Assembly (NCBI GenBank): GCA_965112735.1
Contig: OZ218963.1
Span: forward strand, 1,798,001 to 1,862,000
Source of the DNA: Phaeosaccion multiseriatum
Lineage: Eukaryota; Ochrophyta, other classes
Direction: 5' to 3'
DNA length: 64,000 bases
Positions 11,778-24,594 of the stretch are shown here, piece after piece. How positions within the stretch are numbered: position 1 is the first letter of the stretch; each line of letters begins with the position of its first letter. The notes below the pieces were generated by a model. It was not told the origin of the DNA. It saw nothing but the letters and a program-made list of their open reading frames with translations, and searched no databases. Made by a program: the position numbers and the translations under genes.

Positions 11778-14700
11778 ATGCCATCCTTCCGCGTAGAGCC
11801 ACCGACAGTGTCTCAATCAGCGGCTGTCCCAGGAGCACGCGCGGGGGATGAAGGACCGAGGGAAGGAGGGACAGCGAACCCAGGGGCGGAGGAGATAGTG
11901 GGCAGCTTCGGGGAAGGAGGGCAGACGGTAGCATCGCAAGAGTCCAATCTGAGTGAACTCCAACCCCTTGCTCCAGCGCGGGCCACAGAAACCGTACCTA
12001 CAGCAAGAGAGGATAGGGCATCAGTGGCAGCTTCAGGCTCAGCAGAAGGCGAGGCACAGACCGCCCCAGCATCTCCTGCGGGCGAGGCTTCCACCCCGAC
12101 CTCGAATGTAGAAAGCACGTTGCCCGGAGAGGTGGCGGGCGGTGAGTCAAGCGAAATCGCACAAACGCTGACCATTGATAGAGCTTGGCTGGAGAGGAGG
12201 AGGCAAAAAGCACCGCTCTCCCTCGCGAAGGTAAACGACGGCCCACCCAAACACTCTTGCTTCTTGGTTCGCACCGCCCCCTATCTCTCACCTGTCGCCA
12301 CGCTTTTCTATCGGACACTTATCGCTTGATCAGCAGATGCAAGGTCTGCTGATGTCCCTGTTGCCTTCCCCAACTCTCTCGAAAGCAACTCCTCGCCACA
12401 CTGCCCTTCACTCCCTCACCTCCTACCCCTGGTCGGTGACACGTGTTGCCTCTCTCTTCCACAGGTGACCATGGCAGCAACCGGATTGACCGTGCATTCC
12501 GCGCCGAGGCTTGCAACCCTCGCTGCCCAGGCGAGGAAGGAACATGCCGCTGAGCCGTCTGCTGGTGATGCTCATGCTGTCGCCACTGCTGCCGCCGCTG
12601 CTGCTGCCGCCGCTGATTCTTCGCTGTCCGCGCATACCTCAGCCCAAATAGACATAGCACAAGCAGCAAGAGTCAAAGGAGGAGGTGTGGGAGGAGTAGG
12701 GAAGGCAGGAGATGACGACGTACGAGAAGGCGTGGATCTGAATGCCTCAGCTGAGGCGGGGGAAATTCGCAGGGCCTCCTGGCGGAGATCAAGTGCTAGC
12801 AGAACAGGGGCCCTGAAACAATTAGGGAAGGAGGGGGGTGTGAGAAGGGAGGAGAGTGTCGTCGGAGTGGCAGGGGCCAATTTGCTTGTTGTAGGGCTTT
12901 CGTCTGCAGTTCAATTGTTGCGAGCGGCAGGCAAAGCACACAAGAGAAAAACACGGAAGGTAAGACAATTGATGGAGGAAAGAAGCATTCAGCAACGCAC
13001 TCTTTGCTCATGCAGAGATCGCACCCTCACAGGGATGTGAGGTAGTATGGGGTGGCACCGGATAGAGGGGAGGTCGTGCAGTTGGCAGAGAAGAGGCACA
13101 CTCCTGAGAGCCCCGTGAAGGTCTTCACATTCGCACTTTGGCTGAACCTCAAAGGAAAGGCCTTCCTTCGTGCCGTACCAGAGGCTCAAGACTTCTTGTT
13201 GTCTTCGCTCTGGTTTCACCTCGGAATCGCAGGTGTCGGATGAATGTCTTTGTGACGAGGAGGACGGGAAGGGGGGTCGAAGGCAGCCCATCGAGACGGG
13301 AAATGTTGCAACCAGTGGAGCAGGTATGCGGGAAAGTGTGTCCAGCGGGGAAGAGGATGGGTATCTAGGCACACATACGAGCTTTGTGGTCTCTTCGACA
13401 TATACCGTAGTCCACCGTGTGCTTCGATCTAAGTCGCCCTCCTGTCCTTTCCTACGGCCCCTTTGCAACGCGGACACCGAAATCTCGACACGGCACCGTG
13501 TGACACGCGCTTGCCCGCATACACACAACACGCGCACACACGCGCACACACGCACACACACACACACACCAGCCGTTGAGGACCTGTACAGAAGTAGCCG
13601 AACCGTGCGTCACGCGTTGGCCGCTTTGACGGTCTACATCGCCACCGGCCTGGTGATATACATGAACGTAGAAGGGTGGAGCGCGATAGATTGCATGTAC
13701 TTCTCCATGGCTACCATCACCACTGTGGGCTATGGAGACGTTGCCCCCAAAACCGCGGCGGGGAAGGTGCTGACCATCTTCTATGCCATGGAAGGGCTCG
13801 GCATGCTACTCGAGCTCATCAGCATGATGGGAAGGTAAGACTGAGCAAGAGAGCAAGAGCAACAATGTTGACATCCTGAACTGTTGGCGGTGCTTTGCCG
13901 CTTCTATGCTCTGCATGCGGCTTGTCCTCTGCCGCCAAAAGCAAAGAGGGTGTAGCCCCTTCCTCTCTATCTCTCTTTCTCTTTTGCCTTCTTCTCATGT
14001 ACCCCCCCCAACATCTCTCATTTCTCCCCTCCCCTTCTCTCTCTCCTCCAGATACATGATCGACACCTTCTTATCGCAGCACCACATGTCGAGCCAATCG
14101 CCACCCCAGTCGTCCACCTCTTTGGGAGGTCTGGGTAGGAGCTTGGCGCACCCGCACCTCCTCTACTACTGGGAGAAGATTCCATCTCGGCTGAGGACGC
14201 TGCTTCTTTCGCGGTGCATCATGTGGATGGCCCTGTCGATAGGGTAAGCACACGGCGGGAAAGCAAGAGGCAGGGCCTACCTGAAAAGGAGGAGGAGGGA
14301 AGGGGGGTTTGGAGTGAGGCACGGTATCACCAGACAGGTCACTTCTCCCCTTTCTCAAGCGAACTCTCCACTCCTCCAGCGCGAGATTCAGGCGTGCTTG
14401 ACAGCGTTGGTCAATCGCCTTTGCTATAGGAGAATGGGTTGATGTATTCGCTCCTTCTCTTGCTCCTTCCTAGTGTGTCGCTTCACTAACCTACTCAACC
14501 TACCCCCCCCCCTCCCCTCCCTTCCCCTCTCGCCTCCTCCTCCTCCTCCTCCTCCTCCTCCTCCTCCTCCTCCTCCTCCTCCTCCTCCTCCTCCTCCTCC
14601 TCCTCCTCCTCCTCCTCCTCCTCCTCCTCCTCCTCCTCCTCCTCCTCCTCCTCCTCCTCCTCCTCCTCCTCCTCCTCCTCCTCCTCCTCCTCCTCCTCCT

Positions 14701-16120
14701 CCTCCTCCTCCTCCTCCTCCTCCTCCTCCTCCTCCTCCTCCTCCTCCTCCTCCTCCTCCTCCTCCTCCTCCTCCTCCTCCTCCTCCTCCTCCTCCTCCTC
14801 CTCCTCCTCCTCCTCCTCCTCCTCCTCCTCCTCCTCCTCCTCCTCCTCCTCCTCCTCCTCCTCCTCCTCCTCCTCCTCCTCCTCCTCCTCCTCCTCCTCC
14901 TCCTGCTCCTCCTCCTCCTGCTCCTCCTCCCTCTTCTAAACCCTCGAACCAACCCTCGCGCTATGTCCTTTGCCTCGTCATGCCCTTCCAGCATGCTCTT
15001 CTACGGCTCCCTGGAAGCGGAGAACTTGAGCTACTTTAACGCGCTTTACATGAGTGCCATGACCATCACCAGCGTCGGTTACGGAGACTTCTCGGTAGGT
15101 GGTTTGGTATGTGGGTACACCCTTGCTAGAACGAAGCTACGGAAGGGAGGAGGGATTGGCAAGCGCGTTCGAGCCTTCCTCCTTCCCTCCCAACCATGGC
15201 ACTTCATGCCCACGTGCGCATAACCTTTGTTTGGCGTTGCCCTCCACGAGAGCAGCGTTCAGTTGCGCCCACTCATCTTCTCGCTCCGGGAGGATAGATG
15301 GAGTAGGAGCCTTTTTTGGTTTCTTGAGGAGGGATATTTGTTTTCTCCCCGTATGCCTCATCACCCGCTCCCCCACCCCCGACGAATTGCTTGCTTTTCC
15401 CGTCCCCGCCCACACACACGTACCCCCAGCCCAAGACCCAGACGGGCAGGGCTTTCGCCATTGTGTGGCTGCCGTTGAGCTGCATGATGGCTGGGTACGC
15501 GCTCTCCATGGTCGTCAAGACCTTCATCCGAGAGAGCCAGGAGACCATCCGTTATCAAGTGCTCAAGCAGAGGCTCACTTCCGATGAGATGGCAGGTACG
15601 TGTTGCTCCGTGTACAAAGGAGGAGGGGGGCGGGTGGGTCGGTGAAGGGCGCGCTCGCTACACAGTAGAGTAGAGCCTTGATTGTTGGCGCGGAAGTGTT
15701 CCTGCCCATCTATCTGCCGAAAAGTATTGTGGGCGACGGCTGGTGTCGAGACAACTAGCTATTCTTGATTCCTGCGTTGTGCCGAGGAGGTACGCCAACA
15801 CGCATTCGCTCACCCCCTTTGCCTTCCTACCCCTGCCCCCCCCCTCCGCTCCTTCTCCTGTACGTCCCACTACTCTCTGCTGTCGGTATCGGCCATGTGT
15901 TTGAAAACTGGACCAAATGGAATGGGATGGTGCATACAACACGAAAATTACAGACGTGGACGATGATCAGGACGGCATAATCACACAGTCCGAGTACATA
16001 CTGTACAAGATAGAGAAGATGGGTCTGGTGCCGCCCGATGAGATTAACCGCATTGCCATGGAGTTTTTCGCCTTTGAGAAGCACAGTCTGGCTATTGCGG
16101 AGTATCAGGCTAGTAGCTAA
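11778..16120 (+). CDS. Two-pore-domain K+ channel (TPK/KCO type) with C-terminal EF hand
   Basis: Eight exons join in frame to 642 aa: 11778-12230, 12465-12959, 13233-13323, 13573-13834, 14052-14243, 14992-15094, 15430-15595, 15954-16120. The protein has two selectivity filters, TTVGYGD (about 399-402) and TSVGYGD (about 527-530). Each is preceded by a pore helix and flanked by membrane helices, the tandem-pore layout. Near the C-terminus, DVDDDQDGIITQSE is a good EF-hand loop, suggesting Ca2+ regulation as in plant vacuolar TPK channels. The first 340 or so residues are an Ala/Glu/Gly-rich cytosolic extension without a recognised domain, longer than in plant TPKs. Intron 5 contains a (CCT)n tract of nearly 400 bp. 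Membrane location (vacuole or other) is not evident. Confidence 0.9.
14533..14931. repeat. Nearly 400-bp (CCT)n microsatellite in an intron
   Basis: Uninterrupted CCT triplets run from 14533 to about 14903, with a few CTG variants at the end. The tract lies in intron 5 of the two-pore channel, ending about 60 bp before the acceptor at 14990-14991. Confidence 0.95.
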
Positions 16121-16684
16121 TAGCAGAGGGTTAGAAAAAGAGAGATAGGAAACGTCCAGAACCGTTCGAACACACACACGCACACGCACACACACACACA
16201 CGGTGGCATGTGCGTAGACACACATATGCCTCTTCACGGCAGCAACGCCATATTCGTCACTGTGGCTGCCTCCGAGAGGGGGCGTGTTGGGGCGTTACGA
16301 ACGGGACGGGAGACGAGTAAGTAGCAAGAGGAGCAGACAGGGAGGGGATGGAAGACAAGCGCAAGGCAGAATGGCGAGAGATCAATCGCCACAGACTTTT
16401 GAGGACGACGCCCCAGAGGGAGGCGGTTACGGAGGGAGACGGTTACAGTATGTACGTGTCATTCCCATGCGGGCGCGCCGGTGAAGGCAGACACACACAC
16501 ACATACATGCGAGCAAGTAGGAGGAGAAATCGAAACCCCAATGCACACAGGGGGGCGGAGCGCTCTCGGCCAGTCACAAGAGAAATAGAAAAGTCATGTA
16601 AAAACTGAAACTAATGTATTGCGCCCCCCATAAGATTAGGTACGTACGACTGAGCACTCGCGATTGCGACCCCCCCCCTCCCCT
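16121..16684. other. Intergenic stretch between converging genes
   Basis: The 560 bp between the channel stop and the stop of the coiled-coil gene hold short CA-rich runs (16172-16202, 16491-16506) and no supported gene. Confidence 0.5.
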
Positions 16685-19174
16685 TCAGCCAGCTCCTGAC
16701 AGCGAAGGCTGTGGGGGCAATGGCAGGGACAGTGAAACCACCCGCCCCGCCCCCAACCCCCCGCATTGCTCGTCCTCCTGTCGCGGTTTGCTCTTGCCAG
16801 GACCAGTGCTTGTAGCTACCCCTCCCCTTCCGCCCGACAACAATGTGAGCTCTCGACGCATTTGACTCATTTGTAACCGATACCGCTTGTCTTGCTCCTC
16901 GTTCTGCTGGCGTGCACGACGTTCGGCCTCTAGCGCTCTCGCCAAGGCCCTTTCACTCACGCTCAGCACTCGCTCAAGCTTGCGGTTCTGATGAGCGGCC
17001 TTCTTGAGCTCGCCTGTAGAGGAGGAGAGGAAAGGGATCGGCGGTGAGGGCGCGGGTGCGGGGGCGGGGTCCAGTATAGGGGGAGAGCAAAAACAACACA
17101 GCGAAATGCATCGATCGGTGTAGCGCGGTGACTCTCTCTTGGGGGGGAAAGAACAAGATTAGGAACGGAAGGGAGGAGTGATCATATAAACTATGCTCTC
17201 TGTAAGACCAGAGCCCACTCAGAGGGGCGGGGCAGGAAGAAAAGGAAGGAGTGGACAGGGCATCATGAAAACTGCAGTCCCCTCCCGGGCTCTATCTCTG
17301 TGGTAGAATATAACAGGCAAGTTCCAAGCCTCGCGGCGGGAACATAAAAGCAAGAGGAGCTGTGGCTGTTACACAAGGGCTCAGGGCTGAGTACCGTCAC
17401 ACCTAATATGATACGTACCACCGCCCCTAAACACCACTCAATCAGCCGCACACACAGTACGGAGGCAGCGTTGGAGCCATGACGGGCCAGGAGCAACTCA
17501 TCGCACCGACGCGCGCCTTGTCCTCTTGTATCTCCCCCTTCCTTCCTTCCTTCCTTCCTTACCTTGCAACAGCTTGATGGTTTCATCTCTGTCCTGCGAC
17601 CCTCTCCCCGCCTCCTCGTGTTGCTCCGAGGCACCACCGCCGTCTGAGTGGGCAAAGGAAGGGCAGCGGAAACACACTTCCACATTACTACACGAGAGAG
17701 AGACGGAAGAACAATCAAGTAAAGGCATTGTTCGTCTCTCTCTCTCTCACTGGTGGGGAACGAAATAAGTCCATTCTTTCAGAGGGTGGCACAGCAGATG
17801 AGTACTGTGGACTGTGGGGTTGTGGTGTCGACATCCCTGCTCTGAAGTGGAAACTACTGTTCTGCTTACCCTCCTTGTGGGACGTGCCGTACCCCACACA
17901 CTCATTGTCTTACTCACCTGATGCACGAGCAGTTGCGCGGGGTAGAGGGGATTTCCTATGACTCCTGCCGCTGCCGTTGACCCATGCAACGCTGCTACTG
18001 CCGCTGCTGCGGCTACTACTGCCTCCCTCTGCACCCAGGGCACGCTCCGCGGTAAGGGCCTTCGGTGGTGTGTGTGTGTACGAAAAGAGAATAGAGCAAA
18101 GGGAAACGGCAAGAGAGAGGGAAAGTAAGGAGAGGGAAAGTAAGGGATGAGAAGAAGGGTTGGTTCGGCACCGTACTCGGCGCCTGCCAAGACGGTCCTT
18201 TGGAGAACGAATCAATTGAAACTCAAAACAGAAAAAACAGCCCTCAACTCGCGACCGAACCTGAATCGTGCCGAGAAAGGCGTCTTCCTTCCTCTTCCAT
18301 GCCTCTTCGAGGGCTTTGATGTGCTGCGCGTGGCTCTTCTTCAACAGCATATGGGACTCCGCCGTTCTGCGCATGTGCACAGGGTAGAGAGAATGAGGGA
18401 ATAGACGGGTGGCAGGGAGGGGGGGCAAGAGGAGTGGGGGAGAATGGAGGAGGAAGGAGCTTCTCACATCAGAAATGTGTTGAGCAGCCGGGGGAGGGGG
18501 GGGCGAGCGAGAGAGAGAAAGGGGAACCGCCGAATGCGTATTGGACAGGGCACATGCTCCACTTCAATCCTCTTCCTCTCTGCTCCTTCACCCGGCCTCC
18601 TCTGCAACAGTCCAAGTCAATACTACGACACGTGTATAAGTCGTCGTATGTATGGGATGGGTGCTTCTTGCTTTCCTTCCTTTTCCCCTCTCTTCCATCC
18701 AACATAAGATAACTTGCCTCTCCTTCAAGCGCTGAAGCCTGGTCTGTAGCAGCTGCACCTCCTCGGCTCGATGGATCGCTTCAGCGGCATAGCGCCTTTG
18801 GACCAGCGTCCGCATCTTCGGCATTTCCATCGGGTGAGGGTGGGTGTAGGAATGCAGGACATGGGGGGGGTGGGTGGGTAGCGTTGTAGGGTAGGAAGAC
18901 AGCGAATGACTCTGGTGGGCGCGCAAGGGGGTCAGGGTGGTGATGTATGATGAAGACTTGAGAGAGCTCACCTTCTCCCAAGAAGTTTCCTTCTTTGTGG
19001 GCATAGCGGGCGGACTAGCCGTTGCTGTTGCTGCTACTACAGAGGGCGCCGAGGGAGGAGAGGGGATCGGTGGTAAAGGTGCCTCTCTTGGCTTCTCGGC
19101 ACGCTGTACGACAACCGCCACCGCTTCCTCGCGGCTCTCCGCCTTCATCTCGCCAGCTGCATGTGTCTCTCCTG

Positions 19175-19212
<38 letters not shown>

Positions 19213-20117
19213 TCTGTCTCTGTTTTTCTCTCTACTGCGGTCGCTTCTGCTGCTGCTGCTGCTGGTGCTGCCGCCGCCGCCGTTGTTTCCTCAGCTGTGG
19301 CCACATCTCTCGCAGCCTTCAGCGCGGCTGCGACATTAGCCTCACTACCAGGATTGTCCATCGGGTTCGCTCTCTTAGTTAGAGCAAGGTAGTCCACCGG
19401 AGGGAAGCTCATCCCAGCCCCTGGGGTGGACGCAGCAGCAGCAGCACCACCGAGCTGCTGACCCGGTGTAAAAGGGGTTGCTTCTTTCCATACAGATGCT
19501 GCTGCTACCCGTGAGCTCGATTCCTGTTTTACAGAGTGCATGGGTTGGTGGCCTTCAACAGTGGGTACAAGGCTATCACTCGGACAAGCTAAAAGTTTGG
19601 ATCCACTCACCGCACATGCTTCTTCTTCTTCTTCTTCTTCTTCTTCTTCTTCTTCTTCTTCTTCTCCTCCTCCTCCTCCTCCTCCTCCTCCTCCTCCTCC
19701 TCCTCCTCCTCCTCCTCCCCCTCCTCCTCCTCCTCCTCCTCCTCCTCGTGGTGGTGGTGCAACATGCTCTGCATTCGGAATGTGGGGATTCGCTTTCGCC
19801 GCCGTGGCAGTCGCGATTTGGGTGATCCAATCCAGACCTTGAGGAATCACGAGGCAGGAAGGAGAGGTGAGAGAGTCAGAGATCAAGAGAAGTTGGAAAG
19901 GGAGAAGAGAGGAGGCGCGAGGGAGAGAGAAGAGGGAACACAAAAAGAACGGGAGAGAGGAGCTTGAGGGGGGGGAAGGGGGGAGAGGAGAGAGGAGGGG
20001 GGAGTAGAGGAGGGTGAGAGGAGGAGCGTAAGAGGGGAGGAGGGGGAGGAGAGAGCAGAGAGTCAGGGGGAAGGGTGACAGAGAGGGGAGACAGGGGAAA
20101 AGGAGGGGGAGGGAGCA

Positions 20118-20162
<45 letters not shown>

Positions 20163-20412
20163 GAAGAGGGAAGGGAGAGGGAGAGGAGGGAGAGAGGGAG
20201 AGAGGAGAGAGAGGAGAGAGAGAAGACACACATTCACGCACACACACATAGAGAGAGAGAGAGAGGGGGGGGGGGGGGGGGAAGAGACAGAGAGAGACAG
20301 ACGGACGGAGAGAGGCAGAGGAGGAAAGAGAGAGAGAGAGGGAGAGGAGGGAGAGAGGGAGAGAGGAGAGAGAGGAGAGAGAAAAGACACACATTCACAC
20401 ACACACACACAC

Positions 20413-20473
<61 letters not shown>

Positions 20474-20617
20474 AGAGACAGAGAGAGACAGACAGACAGA
20501 GAGAGGCAGAGGAGGAAAGAGAGAGATAGATGTTGAGGAGAGAAGAGGGAGACAGAGGAGAGAGAGGGCTCAGCATATAAGCATATAGTATAGCATAAAT
20601 ATTAACATACCTGTCAT
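16685..20617 (-). CDS. Unknown protein, low-complexity N-half and coiled-coil C-half
   Basis: Model read on the minus strand: 20617-20611, 19837-18972, 18815-18718, 18366-18261, 18059-17918, 17643-17563, 17013-16685. It joins in frame to 542 aa. The first exon is only ATG plus four bases. It is chosen because it is the one placement that fits the reading phase of GLDWITQIATATAAKANP, so the N-terminus is tentative. The N-half has Gly and Glu runs from a TTC/TCC tract and Ala-rich sequence. The C-half is charged and helical (VQLLQTRLQRLKER, HIKALEEAWKRKEDAF, ALARALEAERRARQQNEEQ), a clear coiled coil. The intron after 18718 has a GC donor (GAGAG|gcaagt). The first intron is a pyrimidine-rich tract of about 770 bp. 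Family not recognised. Confidence 0.55.
19619..19747. repeat. (TTC)n-(TCC)n tract in coding sequence
   Basis: About 15 TTC triplets are followed by about 25 TCC triplets. On the coding (minus) strand they read as a poly-Gly run followed by a poly-Glu run in the unknown coiled-coil protein. Confidence 0.92.
19860..20570. repeat. Purine-strand (GA)n/(GAGAGG)n tract, internally duplicated
   Basis: About 700 bp of nearly pure purine on the plus strand has GT/CA islands. A block at about 20118-20335 (GTGTGTG, GAGAGA, GGAAGG, ACACACATTCACGCAC, AGACAGACGGAC) recurs at about 20380-20530 as ACACACATTCACAC, GAGAGA, GGGAGAGACAGAGAGAGACAG. It forms the first intron of the minus-strand coiled-coil gene, where it reads as an extreme polypyrimidine stretch before the acceptor at 19838-19839. 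Confidence 0.85.
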
Positions 20618-22220
<1,603 letters not shown>

Positions 22221-22647
22221 AGGCAAAGTAAAGCAAAGCAAAGCAGAGAAAAAGGAGAAAGAAGAAACGGTTGCGCCAAGGGGGCACGCTGCTACTACTA
22301 GTCCAACGTCGGCGTTGAGAGTACGATTTGGTAACGGTCTCTACTTGTCCACGGATATCCACCAATCGACTCGCCCCGCGCTCTTCCCTCTTCCGACTGA
22401 TCCACTTTCCATGAGCGGAGCAGCAATACAATGTAGTACATCTCTTTGTTTTCTTCCTTCCTCAACTCAACACACAGAAGCGCTTTAATTTTTAATTTTT
22501 AATAAAAAATTAGAGTTAAATTTAATTACAAGCAAGATGGTGGAAACCTACATGTTCTACCGCAAAGGAGGGATGAAACGGGCGGTTAGGCGCAGACAAG
22601 TGTCGACGACGCGCGGCCCCCATGCTGCGTCCAAAGCCCAAGGCGTA
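22221..22647. other. Intergenic stretch between converging genes
   Basis: This stretch contains an unusually AT-rich patch (about 22490-22530, TTTAATTTTTAATTTTTAAT type) in an otherwise GC-rich region. It probably holds 3' untranslated and polyadenylation sequences. No gene seen. Confidence 0.5.
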
Positions 22648-24465
22648 CTATAGGGACATGACCAGCCGTCGGACATCCTCTCGCACAGCTAGTCCAGCGG
22701 ACCTGCCAGAAGAGGCACCCACTACTGTCGCCCCCCACACTCGGAAGAGAGCGTCTCTGGCGAACCACGCGCTGCCAGACCACGTAGCAGCCGCTTCATC
22801 TGCTCGATCCGCTGTCTCCATTGGCACAGGCGAAACGTCTCCAAAAAGAATCTCCTGGACAGACTCAGACTCGTGCTCGTGGTGTGGCGCATCGCTGACG
22901 AGCTCGTGCTCCTCGCCGAAAGCCAAGTTCTCGGGCTCCATGCCCACAAAGCCCAGAGTCCTCATTTCTGACAGCAGAGCCTGCGCCCGCTCCTCGTTTG
23001 CGCGCCGCCCTGCCGTTGTCGCCGTTCGTTCCCCTGCCGCTGCCGTAGCGCCTGGTGCTGCCCTCCCCAAGGGACGACAAGCCGCAATTGCGGAGGAGTA
23101 GCAGAGCCGCACGTCGTCGTTGTCGCTGCTCCCGGTACCACCGTGCCCAGTCATAAAGTCACGCAGCAAGGCAATTGCCTTTACACCGTCCCCAGCACTA
23201 CCCCAGGCTTCGATGACTGCGCTATAGCACTTGCCGCAGATGGTTAGCTCCACCTTTGCCATTTCTTCCAGCAGTTGGCTGCCCCGGTGCGGCTGACCAG
23301 CCTTCCGGCACGCATCAGTCGCGCAAATGTAGGTGCTGGCGTCGGCCTTGCCACCCTTCTCCTGCATCTCTACGAGGAGGGCCAAGCACCGGTCATACTC
23401 ACCAGCCTCTAAACACGCCCTCATTGCCGCATTGTAGCAGGGGGTGTTGACCCCGCCCTCCGTTGTCCCTTCCAGCTCGCACAGGAGACTGAGGGCCTTT
23501 TGGTAGTCTCCCACAACCGCACATGCGCCCATCACGGAGCCGTACACGTACTCATTTGGAACCAATCCCACCTTGCCCACTTCGTCAAACAAATCCAAAG
23601 CCTTTTGAAGCTCTCCTGCGCGGCCTACGGCGTTTATAGCGGAGCAGTAGATCCTCAAATCGGGTTTAATGCCCTTCCCAGGCATCTCTCGCATCAAGCC
23701 CACCGCCCTCTGCCACTCGCCCGCGGCTCCACAGGCATTTATGGCAGCAGAATAGCACACCACATTGGCGCCTATACCCTGTCGGTCCATCTCACGCAAC
23801 ATGGTCAGGGCCTGGTCTGGATCAGGGTTCTCTCCCTGGCCACAAGCGTGAATCGCTGAGCTGTACGTGTAGCAGTCGGGCTCCAGACCTGCCGCTTGCA
23901 TCTCGGCCACCAGCTCCAGTGCCTTCTCTGTCTGCCCCGCGTTTCCACACGCTGTGATGATCGCATTATACGTCACCACAGTCGGTGTTAAGCCCGTCTC
24001 TCGCATTTCGGCCAGGAGCGCCAACGCCCCCTGCCACCTCCTGCAGCGGCCCACAGCGGTAATGGAACCATTGTAGATAAAGACATTGAGAGGAAGCCCG
24101 TCCTGCTTGGCTTCCGACAGCGCCCTGGCTACCTTCCTCCACGGTTCGGTCGAGGGGCATGCATGGCCCAGGTACTTGATGCGCCGCAAGAGAGCCTTTT
24201 GCCTGGCCCATATCTCCCTGCCATTCCCCTCGGCAGCTGCTGCAGCAGCAGCCGCAGCCGCAGTAGGACGGCGACGACTACGAGGAGGACCAGGAGAAGG
24301 AGTAGAAGTTCTGGTGGTAGGAGGAGGAGGCGACTTGGGGCCAGGTCGTGGATGAGGGGGGCGAGAGTTTAGCCCTCCGGCGCCGTACAGTCTACATGGC
24401 GGTCGAGCCCAGGCGATAGAGGCCTTTCTGCGACGCTGGGCCCCGGCTATGGCGAACCGACGCAT
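22648..24465 (-). CDS. Pentatricopeptide-repeat (PPR) protein, P class
   Basis: Single-exon gene of 605 aa. From about residue 125 to 500 it consists of about ten 35-residue PPR units. Examples are VTYNAIITACGNAGQTEKAL, YTYSSAIHACGQGENPDPDQ and VCYSAAINACGAAGEWQRAV, with the usual Y-N/S-AAI-ACG pattern. Such proteins bind organellar RNA in a sequence-specific way and affect its stability, processing or translation. No E/DYW editing domain is present. The first 30 residues are Arg-rich, poor in acidic residues and without a strong hydrophobic core, more like a mitochondrial presequence than the ASAF-type plastid signal. A Pro/Arg/Ala-rich linker precedes the repeats. The absence of introns contrasts with most neighbours and is common in PPR genes. 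Confidence 0.92.
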   Translation of the reverse strand: MRRFAIAGAQRRRKASIAWARPPCRLYGAGGLNSRPPHPRPGPKSPPPPTTRTSTPSPGPPRSRRRPTAAAAAAAAAAEGNGREIWARQKALLRRIKYLGHACPSTEPWRKVARALSEAKQDGLPLNVFIYNGSITAVGRCRRWQGALALLAEMRETGLTPTVVTYNAIITACGNAGQTEKALELVAEMQAAGLEPDCYTYSSAIHACGQGENPDPDQALTMLREMDRQGIGANVVCYSAAINACGAAGEWQRAVGLMREMPGKGIKPDLRIYCSAINAVGRAGELQKALDLFDEVGKVGLVPNEYVYGSVMGACAVVGDYQKALSLLCELEGTTEGGVNTPCYNAAMRACLEAGEYDRCLALLVEMQEKGGKADASTYICATDACRKAGQPHRGSQLLEEMAKVELTICGKCYSAVIEAWGSAGDGVKAIALLRDFMTGHGGTGSSDNDDVRLCYSSAIAACRPLGRAAPGATAAAGERTATTAGRRANEERAQALLSEMRTLGFVGMEPENLAFGEEHELVSDAPHHEHESESVQEILFGDVSPVPMETADRADEAAATWSGSAWFARDALFRVWGATVVGASSGRSAGLAVREDVRRLVMSL

Positions 24466-24594
24466 CTCAATTCGCTCGGGTTTTGTCTTCTCAGACTCTT
24501 CTTTCTTTCTCCCCTGCCCGCGATGGCCCCCACTGACTTATACTAGGACGGAAATGTGCCCTCCCACTTCTCCTTTTCCTCTTTGCTCTCATCC
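24466..24594. promoter_or_regulatory. Shared divergent promoter (PPR / DHAR-like)
   Basis: Only 129 bp separate the start codons of the minus-strand PPR gene and the plus-strand GST gene, so both promoters share this segment. It is pyrimidine-rich on the plus strand. No confident TATA box is seen. Confidence 0.45.

Noticed and set aside
14473-15039. Poly-Pro and poly-Arg frames
   Set aside because: Same cause: the (CCT)n tract in intron 5 of the two-pore channel.
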